A stretch of 64,000 nt of DNA. Origin: Ophiura sarsii. Its lineage: Eukaryota > Echinodermata > Ophiuroidea > Amphilepidida > Ophiuridae. The notes below the pieces were generated by a model. That model was given only the letters and a program-made list of their open reading frames with translations, did no database searches and had not been told where the DNA came from. A program made the position numbers and the translations under genes. The stretch's first letter is position 1. Each line of letters starts with the position of its first letter. Where the stretch lies: assembly GCA_035610835.1 (NCBI GenBank), contig CM069457.1, forward strand, positions 16,400,149-16,464,148, given 5' to 3'. Below are positions 9,660 through 21,075 of this stretch, in pieces.

Positions 9660-10140
9660 CAATTCGCAGAGGAGCATAGATGGCGATCTAACCGAGCCCT
9701 TGACAGCTCAATGCAACAAACGACTCATTGAAATCTACCGAGATATATCCTAATACCTATACAACGATTATCTATCGCTTTCATCACTGTGTCTGTCTCC
9801 ATGGTTATCTCACATGAATAAGCATGTAATGGTTATTCATGAGTCATAGAGTGTCATGGCTTTGATAAATCTATACATGACGAAGAGGATAGCTTATTTT
9901 ATTTTTTGCAAAAGATTTCCAGTCATCTGGTATTACAGAAATGACACTCGTATAGCTCATCGTATTATTGATCGAAGACGCTCAATCATCTGATTTATTT
10001 TCTTCAATGCTAACTTATTTTTCAACATCCTAGGCATGTCTGTCTGTTAAACAAATGAATATATAAGAGTGTTTGAAACAAAATTAAAGTGTACCAGCCT
10101 GTAGCCAGCCCTATATAGGGGTTCAATTTAGATTCAATAA
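9660..10140. other. No gene recognised
   Basis: AT-rich unique-looking sequence, stops in all frames, no repeat found. Confidence 0.5.
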
Positions 10141-10143
10141 TAC

Positions 10144-10358
10144 TTAACCCCCTGGGGTCTACCTGTCTATCTTACAGTGGTTCTGATTGGTTTATTACAA
10201 GATGTACTCATATGAATAGCCAATTCAAATGCAGCTTGTAAAATGTTTCACTACCATCTCTATCAGGGATACAATTATTCTATCAGTGTCTCTCATTGGT
10301 GCAATAAATGATGTATCCATCTTTTTAGCCAATCGGCCGGTAGTTCTCAGGGGGTTAA
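10144..10358. mobile_element. TTAA-flanked MITE, family U, copy 1
   Basis: TTAA at both ends (10144-10147 and 10355-10358), termini CCCCCTGGGG and CTCAGGGGG. The whole 215 bp matches 47241-47508 in the opposite orientation (ctacctgtc, cagtggttctgattggttta, tcattggtgcaataaatgat, cggccggtagttctc). A third partial copy lies near 46126-46200. TTAA use suggests a piggyBac-like source. Confidence 0.8.
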
Positions 10359-10660
10359 TGTTATTAATGACTTACGGCCATCACTGCGGTGCAGGGGATT
10401 GTTTGAGGAGAGATGTGCCCCACTGGAAAATAGAGCCTCAATATTGAAGGCATTTGGTGCAACCTTTTTATTGTGATTATTTGTGTTCATTTATATTTAA
10501 AGCAATTTAGGCAAATTCTTGCGGTTCCAAAAAAAAAGGTTTTGATATCAATTCCGAATTATTCATATTATCCCACTTTCTTAATCTTTGAACATCTTTC
10601 CGGTCTTTTGCGGTCATCATTTTGCACATCAAATAGGCCTTAATTTAAAAAAAAATCAAA

Positions 10661-10834
10661 TCTATAGTCTATTTGGCCATCACGAGACAGTGACGCAACT
10701 GCGTATTCTACTAATTGCAGCACATAACGCGCGCGCCTACTCGAGCGTTGAAAGACGGAAGATAAACATGCGTGCGTAAAAGCTGCGCCTGTTAAGTTAC
10801 GTCACTGTCCAGAGGAAGCCAAATAGTGTATAGA
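10661..10834. mobile_element. Short MITE with ~45-bp imperfect inverted ends
   Basis: Left tctatagtctatttggcc and gacagtgacgcaact pair with right agttacgtcactgtc and gccaaatagtgtataga. The interior contains a CG-rich patch (taacgcgcgcgcctac). No coding content; target duplication not clear. Confidence 0.65.
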
Positions 10835-11110
10835 TGAGGCACAATACAATTGATGCCGACATTTCCGTGTAAATGTCCCTTTTTTCTTCTTACACTAATC
10901 TTTTTGTTTCCTATTCGGCCACATTTTGTCATGTTTTCCCTTTTCTCTCTCCTTTTTTGTTCTTTAAAATCTTAGGGGGTCTGGTGTAAAGACACGTTAT
11001 TTCTCTGAAAACATTTTTAATCGAAAATATTCATTTTTTTTAAATCATGAATTGTTTACATGAGTTTTGGGGTAGGTGAGTAGGGCGGTCATAGCTTGTT
11101 ATATTCAGCA

Positions 11111-11355
11111 TCATAATGCTATGGACAACATTCCACCAATGCGTGTGTGCATGTCTATGTGCATATACTCGCATACTTGCGTACACCTTTAAGTGTGTAA
11201 ACAAAATGACTGCGCATCCTGATTGGTCAATCCTGAATCGTCACGCGCATGCATGCATAGTTGTTCACACGTTTCAAGCATTTGGACGCAGCTTCGCGAA
11301 CAACAACAAAATACAGTAGCATGAAATAGCTTAAAGTTTTGTCCATAGCATTATG
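11111..11355. mobile_element. Short inverted-repeat element, 18-bp ends
   Basis: TCATAATGCTATGGACAA at 11111-11128 is exactly complementary to the sequence ending at 11355. The interior is unrelated between arms. Small frames on both strands crossing it have no recognisable product. Confidence 0.6.
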
Positions 11356-11547
11356 ACAGCATCTTCTAGAACAACTCATGCATGCACGGCGCGTGTAGTA
11401 CAATACCAATCGCAGTTTACTGATATTGTGATTTGAACTAATGACCTCAGTGCATCGCCCTATAGTGTAAACAACAAAACAAATATTGCTTACAGACATG
11501 TGTATGCAACCAAACGTCCAATTTGAATGTTAACAGCAGTGTATAGC

Positions 11548-11807
11548 ATATCGTCACTGTCTAAAAAACTTTGTATGTATTTCCGGCCCTTTAGCATGTA
11601 TAAAGTAAAACTGTGCAAACCGGTTATGCATAGGAGGTGGCTTTACACATGTTTAGGGCAAGAGCGCTTACAAGGTTTTGATATATGTTTTTGGCCCATG
11701 ATCATATTTAGAGCAGACTGCCCAAAGGTTTTACATAGGAAGTATTACTTTATACATGCTGAAGGGCCGGACGGAGATACACGGTTTGACAGAACAGCGA
11801 CGATATA
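11548..11807. mobile_element. MITE family Y, copy 1, full length
   Basis: Inverted ends of about 65 bp: tatcgtcactgtc, then ccggccctttagcatgtata and aagtaaaactg on the left, mirrored by ttactttatacatgctgaag, ggccgg and gacgata on the right. A second, inverted and truncated copy is at 33535-33725, sharing gagcagactgcccaaaggtt. The 93-residue plus-strand frame here is an artefact of the element. Confidence 0.75.
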
Positions 11808-12194
11808 GGACCCAGAGGGCTAGGGTTCATTCTATAATTGGTAACCGTTTGCTTACCATAACATATAGGACCAGAGGGGGGAGGACATCACATTATTAAC
11901 TATAACATATGGACCAGAAGGCTGGGGTTCATTACATATGGTAACCTGTTTGATTACTGTAACATAGACCAGAGGGAGGCGGGGAGGACATCACATTATA
12001 TTAACTGTAACATATAATTGGTAACACGTTTGCTTACTGTGACATATAGGACCAGAGGGGGAGGAAACTCATTATTTATTTGACTGTTGGCAAAACAGGC
12101 TCACAGGGGAAGAACACTACATAATTGGTCAACTCTTTCTTACCTGTAGCACTAAGGACACAGAGAGTGGTTGGGGGGGGGGGGGGGGGGGGGG
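11805..12194. repeat. Degenerate tandem repeat ending in a 22-base G run
   Basis: Units of roughly 70-120 bp share catataggaccagaggg, ggacatcacattat, ggtaac-cgtttgcttac and ctgtaacata. Four to five degenerate units are visible. It ends in a pure G run at 12173-12194, which would be read as polyproline on the minus strand. Confidence 0.65.
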
Positions 12195-12640
12195 TAATCA
12201 CCATGATAGGGGACCCACAATAAATATTAAGGATACAATGATTGCAGATATTTTTGTACCATGATGATGATATGGACAATTTCATTTCACACAGGTAGTG
12301 ATACAAATGATGCATTAATATAGGGGAGGGGGAAATATTGTCGAACCTGTTACACTCATAACCCTATAGGATGTACTCACCTCGCAATGATCGTGGTCTA
12401 TCATATCATCTGCTATGTATTCATCCATCGTGTCTGCCTGCCTACAACCACACTACACTGTATATAGGAATAGACACAAGAGGATGAGAGGATTGAGTTA
12501 ATATACAAAATGAACATATTCCCACATTTTTATTTTTGTGCTTGCTGATTTTGGCCACAAAAAAATCGCCAAATAAATAATTATCCAGTCTCATTGCGTC
12601 ATCATGGCCATGATAAACTGAAGGGTTTTTACGAAAATCT
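12195..12640. other. No gene recognised
   Basis: Mixed sequence with no repeats noticed and stops in all frames. Confidence 0.45.
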
Positions 12641-12960
12641 GACCTCCCCCACCCCCCCCTGTGGCATGACTATGTATAGGACTGCAGTTCCCATGTGGGA
12701 GAACCAAGCCACTAGTGAAGGTCAAGCGACAGTCCCCCCCCCCCCCCCCCCCCGTCCCCCCATGATCTGGCCCATTTGTTTCCGTAGTGATCTCTATTCT
12801 CAAAACTCCAGTTTCAGGAGGGGGAGGACACACTCATGTATAAAAGTTGTAATGGGGGGGCGGGGGGCACTCATGTATAAAAGTTGTGGTCATCCGTGTA
12901 AATCCACTCTCAAAAACTACACTTAACATGGATTCCCATGTAGCCCCTTTGTTTCCCCTG
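12641..12960. repeat. C/G-run region with a short tandem duplication
   Basis: A 20-base C run lies at 12734-12753. The word cactcatgtataaaagttgt occurs twice (near 12830 and 12869) next to G-rich tracts. Opposite frames of 80 and 110 codons are driven by these runs and are not believable genes. Confidence 0.6.
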
Positions 12961-13011
12961 GCGGTTTTTATTCTCAAAAACCCCAGTATGTGTGTTAGGG
13001 TTAAGAAACCA

Positions 13012-13398
13012 CTTTCCCGAAGGTAATCAACCTATGGCCGCGGGCAGCATGCAGCCCGTCAGTGGGTTTTTTGTGGCCCGCGAGATGTCTCAAGAAAAAG
13101 AAGAAAAAAGTCAATCAATTTTACATCATCCCAAAAAACGAGCTAGCTGCTTAGCATTGGCACAAATGACGTTCCTTAACGTGCGTTGGTCTATTTTCCC
13201 CATTAAATGTCATCTGTACTGTATTGAGATAACATTTTTGTGTAGATAGATTATTAAGCACATATTGCTTGAAAGTCTTCGGAATCAGAGGTTTGAAATC
13301 AACAGCAGGTCATTGCTAGAAAATGTTGTTAGGTGCGGCCCAGTCAATTTTTCACTCCTTAAATCTGGCCCATTCTTTCAAAAAGGTTGCATACCCCT
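13012..13398. mobile_element. Probable hAT-like element remnant
   Basis: Left side reads ggtaatcaacctatggccgc followed by gggcagcatgcagcccg and ttttttgtggcccgcgagat; right side reads ggtgcggccc, then tcaaaaaggttgcatacccctg. That pattern, with a CAGGGGTATGCAACC-type end and interior GGCCCGC words, is typical of Charlie-like hAT elements. The left terminus is eroded and no clear 8-bp duplication is seen. Confidence 0.55.
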
Positions 13399-13546
13399 GC
13401 TCTAACCCACCCTATAGGACAATATGAATTCCAATGTAAAGCATCAGATAGCATATTGTAATATGGTATGAGCACATTATGCATGTAATGAATCTCCTGT
13501 GGATAATCAAAGAGCTCTTATGGTACAGATTGGAAGTCATTAGACA

Positions 13547-13783
13547 TTAACACTTTCCACGCGGCAGGCGTCTGCAGACGACATTCCAAAATTTCACAAA
13601 ATGTTTAAAAAATGTCAAAATTATTCAACTTCCTTACCATATTTGGAATCACCATGAGCAATGCATTGAAATAAGTACAAACATGCCTAGTATTGGTTCA
13701 GTAATCCTTGAGATAGGCCTTCAAAGTTGGGAAAGGTTTCTGAAAAATCTTTTGTTGTTTTTTAGCCAGGTAGAAAGTGTTAA
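13547..13783. mobile_element. TTAA-flanked MITE, family A, copy 3
   Basis: TTAA at 13547-13550 then CACTTTCCACGCGGCAGGCG, and on the right GTAGAAAGTG before TTAA at 13780-13783. The interior contains gtctgcagacgacattcc, atatttggaatcaccatgag and aagtacaaacatgcctagta, the family A core in reverse orientation to the 1.1-kb copies. Confidence 0.85.
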
Positions 13784-13865
13784 AGGAACAATGACATCAT
13801 TTCCTTTAAAGGGAGAGTCAGACAGAATGGGAATTTTTAGAATAAAATTCAATTCAATAAGCTTT

Positions 13866-14205
13866 GCTATAGTATGATCAGTTCCAAATTGGCAAGAAAC
13901 ATGCGGTTTTTATCCGAGTAATCCAAGGGACACATGCTATTTTGGCATATGCACATGTCACACATACAATTACAGTGCGCCTTGTTGCCTCATGTGAGCT
14001 TTTGCGCGCCCAGCTACTGAAGATCAATCAAATCTGAGTTTTGTAGAAAACGTTTGCTATCTACTGAAGATAGCATTACAATATTAAATAGGGATTCACG
14101 GGAGCAAATTTTATTATTAACAGTTTGCGATCTATTGAGAACAGCATACAAACATTTTGTGAAATTTTGGAACTGTCGTCAGCAGTTGTATGCAAGTGTT
14201 AAAGA
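13866..14205. repeat. Family P left part and diverged family A/hairpin fragments
   Basis: Begins tatagtatgatcagttccaa and ggcaagaaa, the left end of family P, without a clear right end. Near 14048 is gctatctactgaagatagc, the same hairpin word as the 21-kb minisatellite, followed near 14155-14205 by a family A-like end (ttttgtgaaattttgg-actgtcgtc ... aagtgtta). Confidence 0.5.
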
Positions 14206-14656
14206 CTAGTAGCAGCATTCATAATAAGTATGTATCAGAACGGTTACAAAATGAAAGGGAGGGAGGGGAATTCTTGAAAGACTTGTACACGTCTACTGAC
14301 AGACACCATAGTAACTAATGAAGGAGAATTCTATACAAATGAATAGTTCTCTAGGTTAAGGGGGGTGTGGACTCTCAGGTACAGCCTCCGTAAAACTGCC
14401 GTAACTTCTTCAATATTCATTTAATCTTTATAAACATATACAGTTTTTTGCAGAAAAGGGTTCAATGAATCCAACCATGATAATGAAATTGACCATTTTG
14501 GAAGAAAAAATATAAAAAACACCTTTTTTTACCCATTTTAGGTTTGGAAAAGATAACTCAAAATATATTTTGTTAAAATTTTGTCATACTAGTTTTATGA
14601 TAATCCTGATAACATTCCCCAGGAGAGTTTTTTTATTTTTAATATCTTATTTTTTA

Positions 14657-14712
14657 TTTTTTGAGTTATACAGACCAAAAGGTGCACTTTTTGGTCTGTA
14701 ACTCAAAAAATT
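14657..14712. repeat. Hairpin, ~25-bp arms
   Basis: TTTTTTGAGTTATACAGACC and aaaag pair with ctttttggtctgtaactcaaaaaa across a few bases (gtgca). It may be the end of a larger palindrome, but I could not extend it. Confidence 0.65.
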
Positions 14713-14724
14713 ACAGCCCCCTTA

Positions 14725-14913
14725 AATGGGCTATTCCATTTGAAATCTATACACCCCCTATGGAAGACATTACTTAAACTTCCCCACAGGGAGTGTGAAT
14801 TTCAAATGGATAACCTGCATGGGTGACTCCATTTGAAATCTACACTCCCTGTGTGGAAGAGTAAGGTCATATCCTCCATAGAGGGTGTATGGGTTTCAAA
14901 TGGAATAGCCCAT
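14725..14913. mobile_element. Palindromic MITE, family D, intact copy
   Basis: AATGGGCTATTCCATTTGAA at the left and its reverse complement at the right; the two halves pair over most of 189 bp (tacaccccctatggaaga, cacagggagtgtg, symmetric around gcatgggtgactcc). Other copies: 7596-9657 (split) and a right half at about 17445-17526. Confidence 0.85.
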
Positions 14914-15680
14914 TTTGTCAACACTCAACTCTCTGTTTAAAAGTTTAATGCATCTACAACTTACACATTTTTCATGAAACCGGATATTTTCTGAAGCCTT
15001 GTATGTCTTGTCATTTTAACATTTCTGTAAAGTGATGATTTTTTGATGATTTTTTGATGATTTTTTATTCATTAATTCTGTCAATTTAATGTCTCCTTTA
15101 TGTCATGATAACAAAATACTTTATCTTATTATCTTATTTCTACAATTTGTTTATTCTTTCTTTTTCCGAACAATCTTCAAAGGTCGTTTTCTGGAGAGAA
15201 AAAATGTTATTTCTGTCAGGTAATGCTAAATCAACAGATTCACGCCCACTACCATCCACTTAGCCGAGTTTCGTGAAATTATTGATACACAAAAAACACA
15301 ACTCAAAACACATTAATGCAGCATGTGTCTGAGAAAAAGGTTACTTGTATAGAATAACAGCATAAAGTAAACACTACATGACAGAAATCCATCCGTGTTT
15401 TCAGAATTTATAGTATATCTCTAACATACCCGCACTAATACAGTTTAGAATCTATATTATATTGTATACAGCTTTTGTTTTTATACGGTTAAGGGAGCAA
15501 GTAGGAATAATCCTTGTCTATAGAGTGTAACATACTGTTTAGGGGAAAAGGATAAACCTGCAATCGGACCTCTCATTTCAAAACAATTTGAATTTCAAAT
15601 CTTTCAAATCTTTAAGATTTGTAAATTTTAAATACAAAATTTGTCCCTTACAACTGTCTTTACAGACTAATTTTAAATCC
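14914..15680. other. No gene recognised
   Basis: Contains three tandem copies of gatgattttt near 15033-15065. Otherwise no repeat family or coding frame noticed. Confidence 0.45.
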
Positions 15681-15685
15681 TTATA

Positions 15686-16659
15686 CAGGGTGTGTCAAAA
15701 AAGTATCCCATGAGTTCGAAAATTAATTAAAAATACATCCCATGTCTTTTTGTTTTAAAAAACTGTACTGTTGTTAAGCTCTATTAGTCCGCTATCAAGT
15801 ACACCTAATAGGTCATCTAAGGTCCAAAGTTCACCGCTTTGTAACTGTCGAATTCCGCGTTTTTCCCCTTTTTAAATTTTGCATTTTTCTGTGATGTAAT
15901 TTTCGCCAAGAAAGCTTAAAATTTATGTTTTTTTACGAACTATAAAACCAAAATAAACACACTTTACAGAAAACATATCATTTTTAGGTTTTATTACGTA
16001 TCGTTTTTTAATATTTATATTGTTTTATATAAGACTATTTTTAAATTGTGTGTTTTGGACATTTTTTGTGCATTTTTTTTCTTCTTTTCATCAAAATGTC
16101 GTTTTCCTCGTTTAACCTCAATTCCGCGATTTTCGCGGAAATTCCGAAACGCGGTAAACTTCGGACCTTAACTTCATCCCATTGAATTTCTTACCACCTA
16201 ACTACCGAGATATGATCAATTCAGTTAAAATAGTGTAAATCCCACTTTGGCCACTTTTGAACAAGAAAATGACTTTCAACTGATAAAACTGCTTCTGTGA
16301 TTCCGATGATGATTTTACAATATGTCAATGTATTATTTAAAATACCGTCTAAAATTCAAATATTTTATGGTTTGTCATGGATAATAAGGATTAATATATG
16401 TTTTTGTTCAAATTCAACTAACTATCAACATTTAGTAAAAGAGCTCTCTTCAAATGAAAAGTGGCCAAAGCTGAATTTGAACATGCCAGAATAGATTGGC
16501 CATAATTTGATAACGGAAGCTCCAAAATGGATAGAAAAATGTCTTATAGCACATTAAAGATTGCTGAACATGATTACTAGTATTTCTCAAACAATTTGTA
16601 TATTTTTATTGGCCAAAAAAATCATGTTTCACATGGGACACTTTTTTTGACACACCCTA
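15686..16659. mobile_element. TA-flanked element H with CAGGGTGTGTCAAAAAAGT ends
   Basis: The left end reads CAGGGTGTGTCAAAAAAGTA-tcccatg and the right end catgggacacttttttt-gacacaccct with a substituted last base. TA lies at 15684-15685 and 16660-16661. The ~970-bp interior has no transposase frame and holds a second element at 15820-16168. Target and end suggest a Tc1/mariner-like source. Confidence 0.75.
15820..16168. mobile_element. TA-flanked element I nested in element H
   Basis: Ends AGGTCCAAAGTTCACCGC and GCGGTAAACTTCGGACCT with TA outside (15818-15819 and 16169-16170). The interior has gaattccgcgtttttcccc and aattccgcgattttcgcgg, themselves partly self-complementary. Length 349 bp, non-coding. 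Confidence 0.8.
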
Positions 16660-16661
16660 TA

Positions 16662-17440
16662 ATTCAAAATGTAACTGGCCCAAGAAATACACTGCTTGAA
16701 TTAAGCAGGTTTTTATACGTTTACACATCTTACGTTATTGAAAGAACATTTTTCAAGCACATGAAACTAGATATATCAAGCCGGAGATGGTATGTTTTTA
16801 CAATCATATATGATGTGATAAGAATATTAAGGCACCTGCATTGGTTTTAATACCAGAAAACTCAGGGGGAACCCCTGATTGATTCTATGGGAGGGCTGAC
16901 CTCTCCGATTCAGATAGGGTCTGTCAGTCAGGATGGGTGGGTTTTTGTGTTTTTGGGGTGGGGTGAGGTCAAAATGTTTTAGGATTTTCAAATTTTGGGA
17001 AATTATTATATACTTTGAAAATCATAACACAATCTTAAATCTGACAAAAATGTGAGTAAAGAAATTCAATACTTTCAACAACAAAATTCAAATTTTCAAA
17101 TTGAATTGAACGGGCCAATAGAGCAGGGTGTCCCCCTGGAATCTGAACATGTGTGTGGGGGTCGCGCATAACAGGTGGGGTCCAAGTCTTAGTGTACACT
17201 ATGAAACTTGCAAAATGATAAAAGGGGAAAAGTGTACACATATACATATTGTGACGGGATGGGACGAATCATCTTTTATTTTTATTTTTACAGATTTTTT
17301 ATATACATTTTTTCCTTCGGAGAATTCTGGAAATCGGGACATTCCGATTTTCTGCCATGTTAAAAGAAACTCAGAAATCCGAACTGTTCAGACAAATACA
17401 GAACAATTGGCAGGTATGGCAATTGGACTGAATTGGTAAC
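16662..17440. other. No gene recognised
   Basis: AT-rich sequence with a few C- or G-rich words. The 103-codon plus-strand frame at 17128-17439 shows no domain I recognise and overlaps a minus-strand frame, so I do not call a gene. Confidence 0.4.
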
Positions 17441-17444
17441 CCTA

Positions 17445-17526
17445 TTAAAAATTCGTACTCCCTGTGGGGAAGATTAAGATAATGTCTTCAAAAAGGGGTG
17501 TATGTATTTCAAATAGAATAGCCCAT
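17445..17526. mobile_element. Family D MITE, right half
   Basis: Contains actccctgtggggaagatta, aatgtcttcaaaaaggggtg and ttcaaatagaatagccca, matching the right half of the 14725-14913 copy. The left half is absent. Confidence 0.7.
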
Positions 17527-17614
17527 TTCCCCAACAAGTCTTCATCCCTTACATCAATGGAATCTATTCAACACATTTAATATGGGATTGTAAGGTGTTT
17601 GATTTGTTGAAAAA

Positions 17615-17867
17615 TGTGATGTGATCAAGCAAAATGAGTCACATGTTGGCAGTTCCCAATTTTGATATTTGTCCAGCATTTAAAAGCAGGTGGAAAATGC
17701 TACAGTATTGTCCAAACCCCACTTAAATTGAACTTCTAGTTCTTAAGTTACAAACAGTTCAGCGACTGGGAAAACAAAGTAAAACATAATAATTTGTCAC
17801 ATCTTTTTACCTATAACTCAAAATCAATATTCCCGACATCCGACTAATTCTGCTTGATCGCGTCAAA
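17615..17867. mobile_element. MITE family C, copy 1, eroded right end
   Basis: The left end is tgtgatgtgatcaagcaaaa-tgagtc and the right end reads gacatccgactaattctg-cttgatcgcgtc. The second copy at 31315-31566 has the same arrangement with cleaner ends. Length about 253 bp. Confidence 0.6.
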
Positions 17868-18124
17868 AACACATACGTGTCCGATTTCCAAGCAGTAAAT
17901 CCCGACCAGTATATTACCATGGGTTCTCCTCATTTTAAATCCCTGGAGGGGCACTTGGATGTAAAATTGTAAACATCACGAATGTAAACACAGTCTACGG
18001 GAGTAGTTTGTAGAGATTTATAACCATAATACAGACCCACACATGATTGTGGCAAATGTGTCGTCAAAATTGCCAGATTTGGGGGAATAACAGTGTGTTT
18101 CCACAGCAATTTGAATCGGTGGTA

Positions 18125-18489
18125 TTAAAGGTGTATGTTCCGAACACATTTTTGGGGCTATGATTTTTTTTTCACATCAAGATATTTTGATATCAGAAGA
18201 ATCCCCATATTTTTTTCATTATGTCTGTAAAATCTTAGGGGCCAGAAATGTTCCATTTAGAAATTATAGGCTAAAATGTGGTTAATTACTGCCAAAGGTG
18301 GTTAACCACCAACTAGTTTGTGTACTACTCAATGAGCAAATATTTTGTGACCTTGTGGTTCTAAAAATAGAACCGTTGGAGTTATGCAACTCAAACTTTG
18401 GAATGCGACAATTTTAAGGATGACCTTTCATGTAAAATAGAAAACATCAAGTTGAAAATCGGGCCAGCAATCGGAACATCTACCTTTAA
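18125..18489. mobile_element. TTAA-flanked MITE, family T, copy 1
   Basis: TTAA at 18125-18128 followed by AGGTGTATGTTCCGA, and on the right TCGGAACATCTACCT before TTAA at 18486-18489. A second copy at 56408-56773 shares the tattttgatatca, atgttccatttaga, ggtggttaaccacc, ggagttatgcaactcaa and ttttaaggatgacc words. Its right TTAA is also the left TTAA of the adjoining family A element. Confidence 0.8.
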
Positions 18490-18716
18490 CACTTTCCACT
18501 CGGCTGTTAGTTTTACCATACAAAAGATTTGTCAAAAACCTTTCCTAACTTCCTACCTAAGTCTATCTCAAATAATACTGAACCAATGATAGGCATGTTT
18601 GTACTTATTTTAATGCATTTCTCATTCCAAATATGGTGATGAAATTCAATAATTTTGACATTGACAAACATTTTGTAGAATTTTGGGACTGATGTCTGCC
18701 ACATGGAAAGTGTTAA
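18486..18716. mobile_element. TTAA-flanked MITE, family A, copy 4
   Basis: TTAACACTTTCCACTCGGC at the left, gccacatggaaagtgttaa at the right, 231 bp. Interior words acctaagtctatctcaa, tactgaaccaatgataggca and atatggtgatgaaattca match other family A copies. It abuts the family T element with one shared TTAA. Confidence 0.88.
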
Positions 18717-18719
18717 AAT

Positions 18720-19695
18720 AATTTGAGCCAACCATTAATATTAAAGTTAAAAACTGAACAACCAAATTTGCATGGATTGATAAAGAAACTAACTGACCAA
18801 ATAACTCACGGACCAAAGCTTCAGTACAAAATCAGAGGACAGACAAGACACAAATTGTATGTTTGTCCACCACACAGCAGGAGTTTAAGCAGGATTTTCA
18901 TACCATTATTGTATGTAAGAACGAGGGTATATCTATCATAACAATAAAAATATAGGTACTTTATATAGCATATTTTAAAATTTGTGATTGCTTTAGTAAG
19001 GATATGGAAAATGTGCAAAAGCACACAAAAAACACTTTTTTCATCCCACAGCACCTTTTGTCAAAAGTTGTTTAAATTTTAAAAATAATGTCTATTTACC
19101 ACAAATCATTACTGTGGAAGTGTTTATTCGGGACCTTGCTTAGATTGAATTTAGTTTTAATGAAAAATTGTGGTTTTGACAATTAAATATGAAATGTGAA
19201 AACATTGAAAAGTACAACATAGCCCCACGTTTTGGTTTATTTTTAACGCATATGGCATATTTTTATGCAAAAAGCACCTTTTGCCACAAAAAACACTTTT
19301 TCCAAAATCAGGCAGCACATTTAGTGCTTTTAAATTTAGTGCAAATGCCCTCCCTAGTTATAAGCTAAAGATAAACAAACCCAAAATGTTTCAAAACAAT
19401 TAAAGTAAAAAAATAAATATTGATGGCGTGGAGCGGACATTAGACCAGGTTTCTTTTCCATGGCCTAAAAAGGTAAATAACCTTTAAGATGTTATAGTCA
19501 TACTTAAAAGTGCTAATGAACTCCTATTGCATCATTATGCATGGTTGATGGAGTTGCTGTCCTTTTATGAAGATCCGTGCATTTAAAGCTAGCCGACCAA
19601 TTAAATTGACATTTAAAGTTGAGAGAAGAGTTGTACCATGTATTGTGTATCTTGATGTTTCACAAAAATCTAGACCTCATTGTGACAGAGATGCA
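18720..19695. other. No gene recognised
   Basis: AT-rich. The words cacttttt and gcaccttttg occur several times (19010-19060, 19270-19330), suggesting a degenerate internal duplication, but no clear unit was found. Confidence 0.4.
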
Positions 19696-19699
19696 AGCT

Positions 19700-19945
19700 A
19701 AACAAAGAAGATTTTGAAGACACCACCACATTGCGTTTTTGCAAAATGCCCTAATTCTAGTCTCCAATTTGTCTCGGTTCACATAGATTGAACACAATCA
19801 TCGCTTCATAGCGCATTCATCGTTGGAGCTCTTAGGTACTAGTTTACATCAATGAATAAATAAGTTATCAGTGTTCCTTTTTCCTATTTCTAAAACTAAA
19901 GAGCTCGACAAATGCATCGTGAGAAAAAAGCTTTAGTTGGGAAGA
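19700..19945. repeat. Dispersed repeat DD, copy 2
   Basis: Shares gacaccaccaca-ttgcg, tttttgcaaaatgccctaat, tccaatttgtctc, gagctcgacaaatgcatcgt and aaaaaagcttta with 5525-6410, but without the hAT element found there. Confidence 0.65.
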
Positions 19946-20330
19946 CCTTAAAATCTGAAGTGTTGATCTATGGAATCAAAGTAGAGAGTAATTCTCCATT
20001 TTGTAAGTATTATGAAAGAGGAAGTGGCTGAACATAATTGTTTTGTCACACTGACATGCCAATTTTCTTCTTTCAGAAAAAAACCCCTACATTTCCCGGC
20101 TGTGTGGCTAACTATTTCCCCACATATTTTTGATTTGCTGCTGAAAGGTTAGGATTATCATCCTAGGTGACAATTCAGTCTGATATCCAGTTCTCCTCAA
20201 TAAACCTAAACCCATCTGCACGGTTTGTATAGTAATAAACCTATATACATTTGTATACAAAATAGTGTGTGCCACCCACGGTGATCCGGGCCATCGCAGC
20301 CAGAGTCCAGGTAATCGCGCAACACGCTAC

Positions 20331-20515
20331 GGCGACGAAAAACAACAACCCTGTTTTACGGGCGGACGGACCTGTCAAGTAGGTTCAGTCAGGCAATTAT
20401 TTTTTACCGAAAAATGTTACCGAAAATTAGCGAACATTTTATTCCCAACATTGTCGGTCAAAAATCGCTGATTTTACATGATTTGAAGAGAAAAAAAAAT
20501 CTTACAGGGCCTTAT
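20331..20515. mobile_element. Repeat family V, copy 1
   Basis: Starts ggcgacgaaaaacaac, then ctgttttacgggcggacgga and cctgtcaagtaggtt, words found in reverse complement at the right end of the copy at 27359-27632. Its later part (aaaatcgctgattttacatg-atttga) matches the copy at 32339-32519. The right end is unclear. Confidence 0.55.
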
Positions 20516-21070
20516 ATCTTTATGTGATTGCGCAATGACACAGAAACATATCTCGGGGTTTTGTACCTCAAAAAAATGGCAATGTGTATCAAAGGATTTT
20601 TCATCAATTTGAAGGAATTCTGCACATAAAGGCAACCTTATAAACTCAACACAATACATCTCTATATTATTATCAATGTGAATTTCCACCATAACCCAGT
20701 AATACGAGTAACCAGATAACCGTGATATTCAAGTTTAATAAAACACTGAGCACAATAGCACAACTACGCTTTATGATCTATGCATCTCTCTGCATTATAC
20801 ATTCAAGTATTCGTGTGCTCTAACGTCATCGGTTTCATTTTTTACTGAGGTGCATGAGTTTGGTATAAAGGTTGGGTGTAATACAAGGTGACAATGGTTC
20901 TAGATATTGGGATAGCCTTTGGCTGTGCAATATTTGGACTGATCAATTTGTGCATGCTCAATGTGTGTATTTCTTATAATGAGGGCCTACCACACCAGTA
21001 GAGGTCTTTGTTAATCTGATCATGCTGATAAGCAATCCTTTATGGGTAGAACCCTATGCTTCAAACCTAA
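20516..21070. other. No gene recognised
   Basis: No repeat or coding frame noticed between the family V copy and the minisatellite. Confidence 0.45.
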
Positions 21071-21075
21071 TGGCG

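Noticed and set aside
12591..12833. Gly- or Pro-rich proteins at 3131-3319, 5761-5988, 12076-12315, 12591-12926, 40826-41107, 41101-41376 and 54467-54731
   Set aside because: All are translations through poly-C or poly-G runs; flanking sequence has no coding character.
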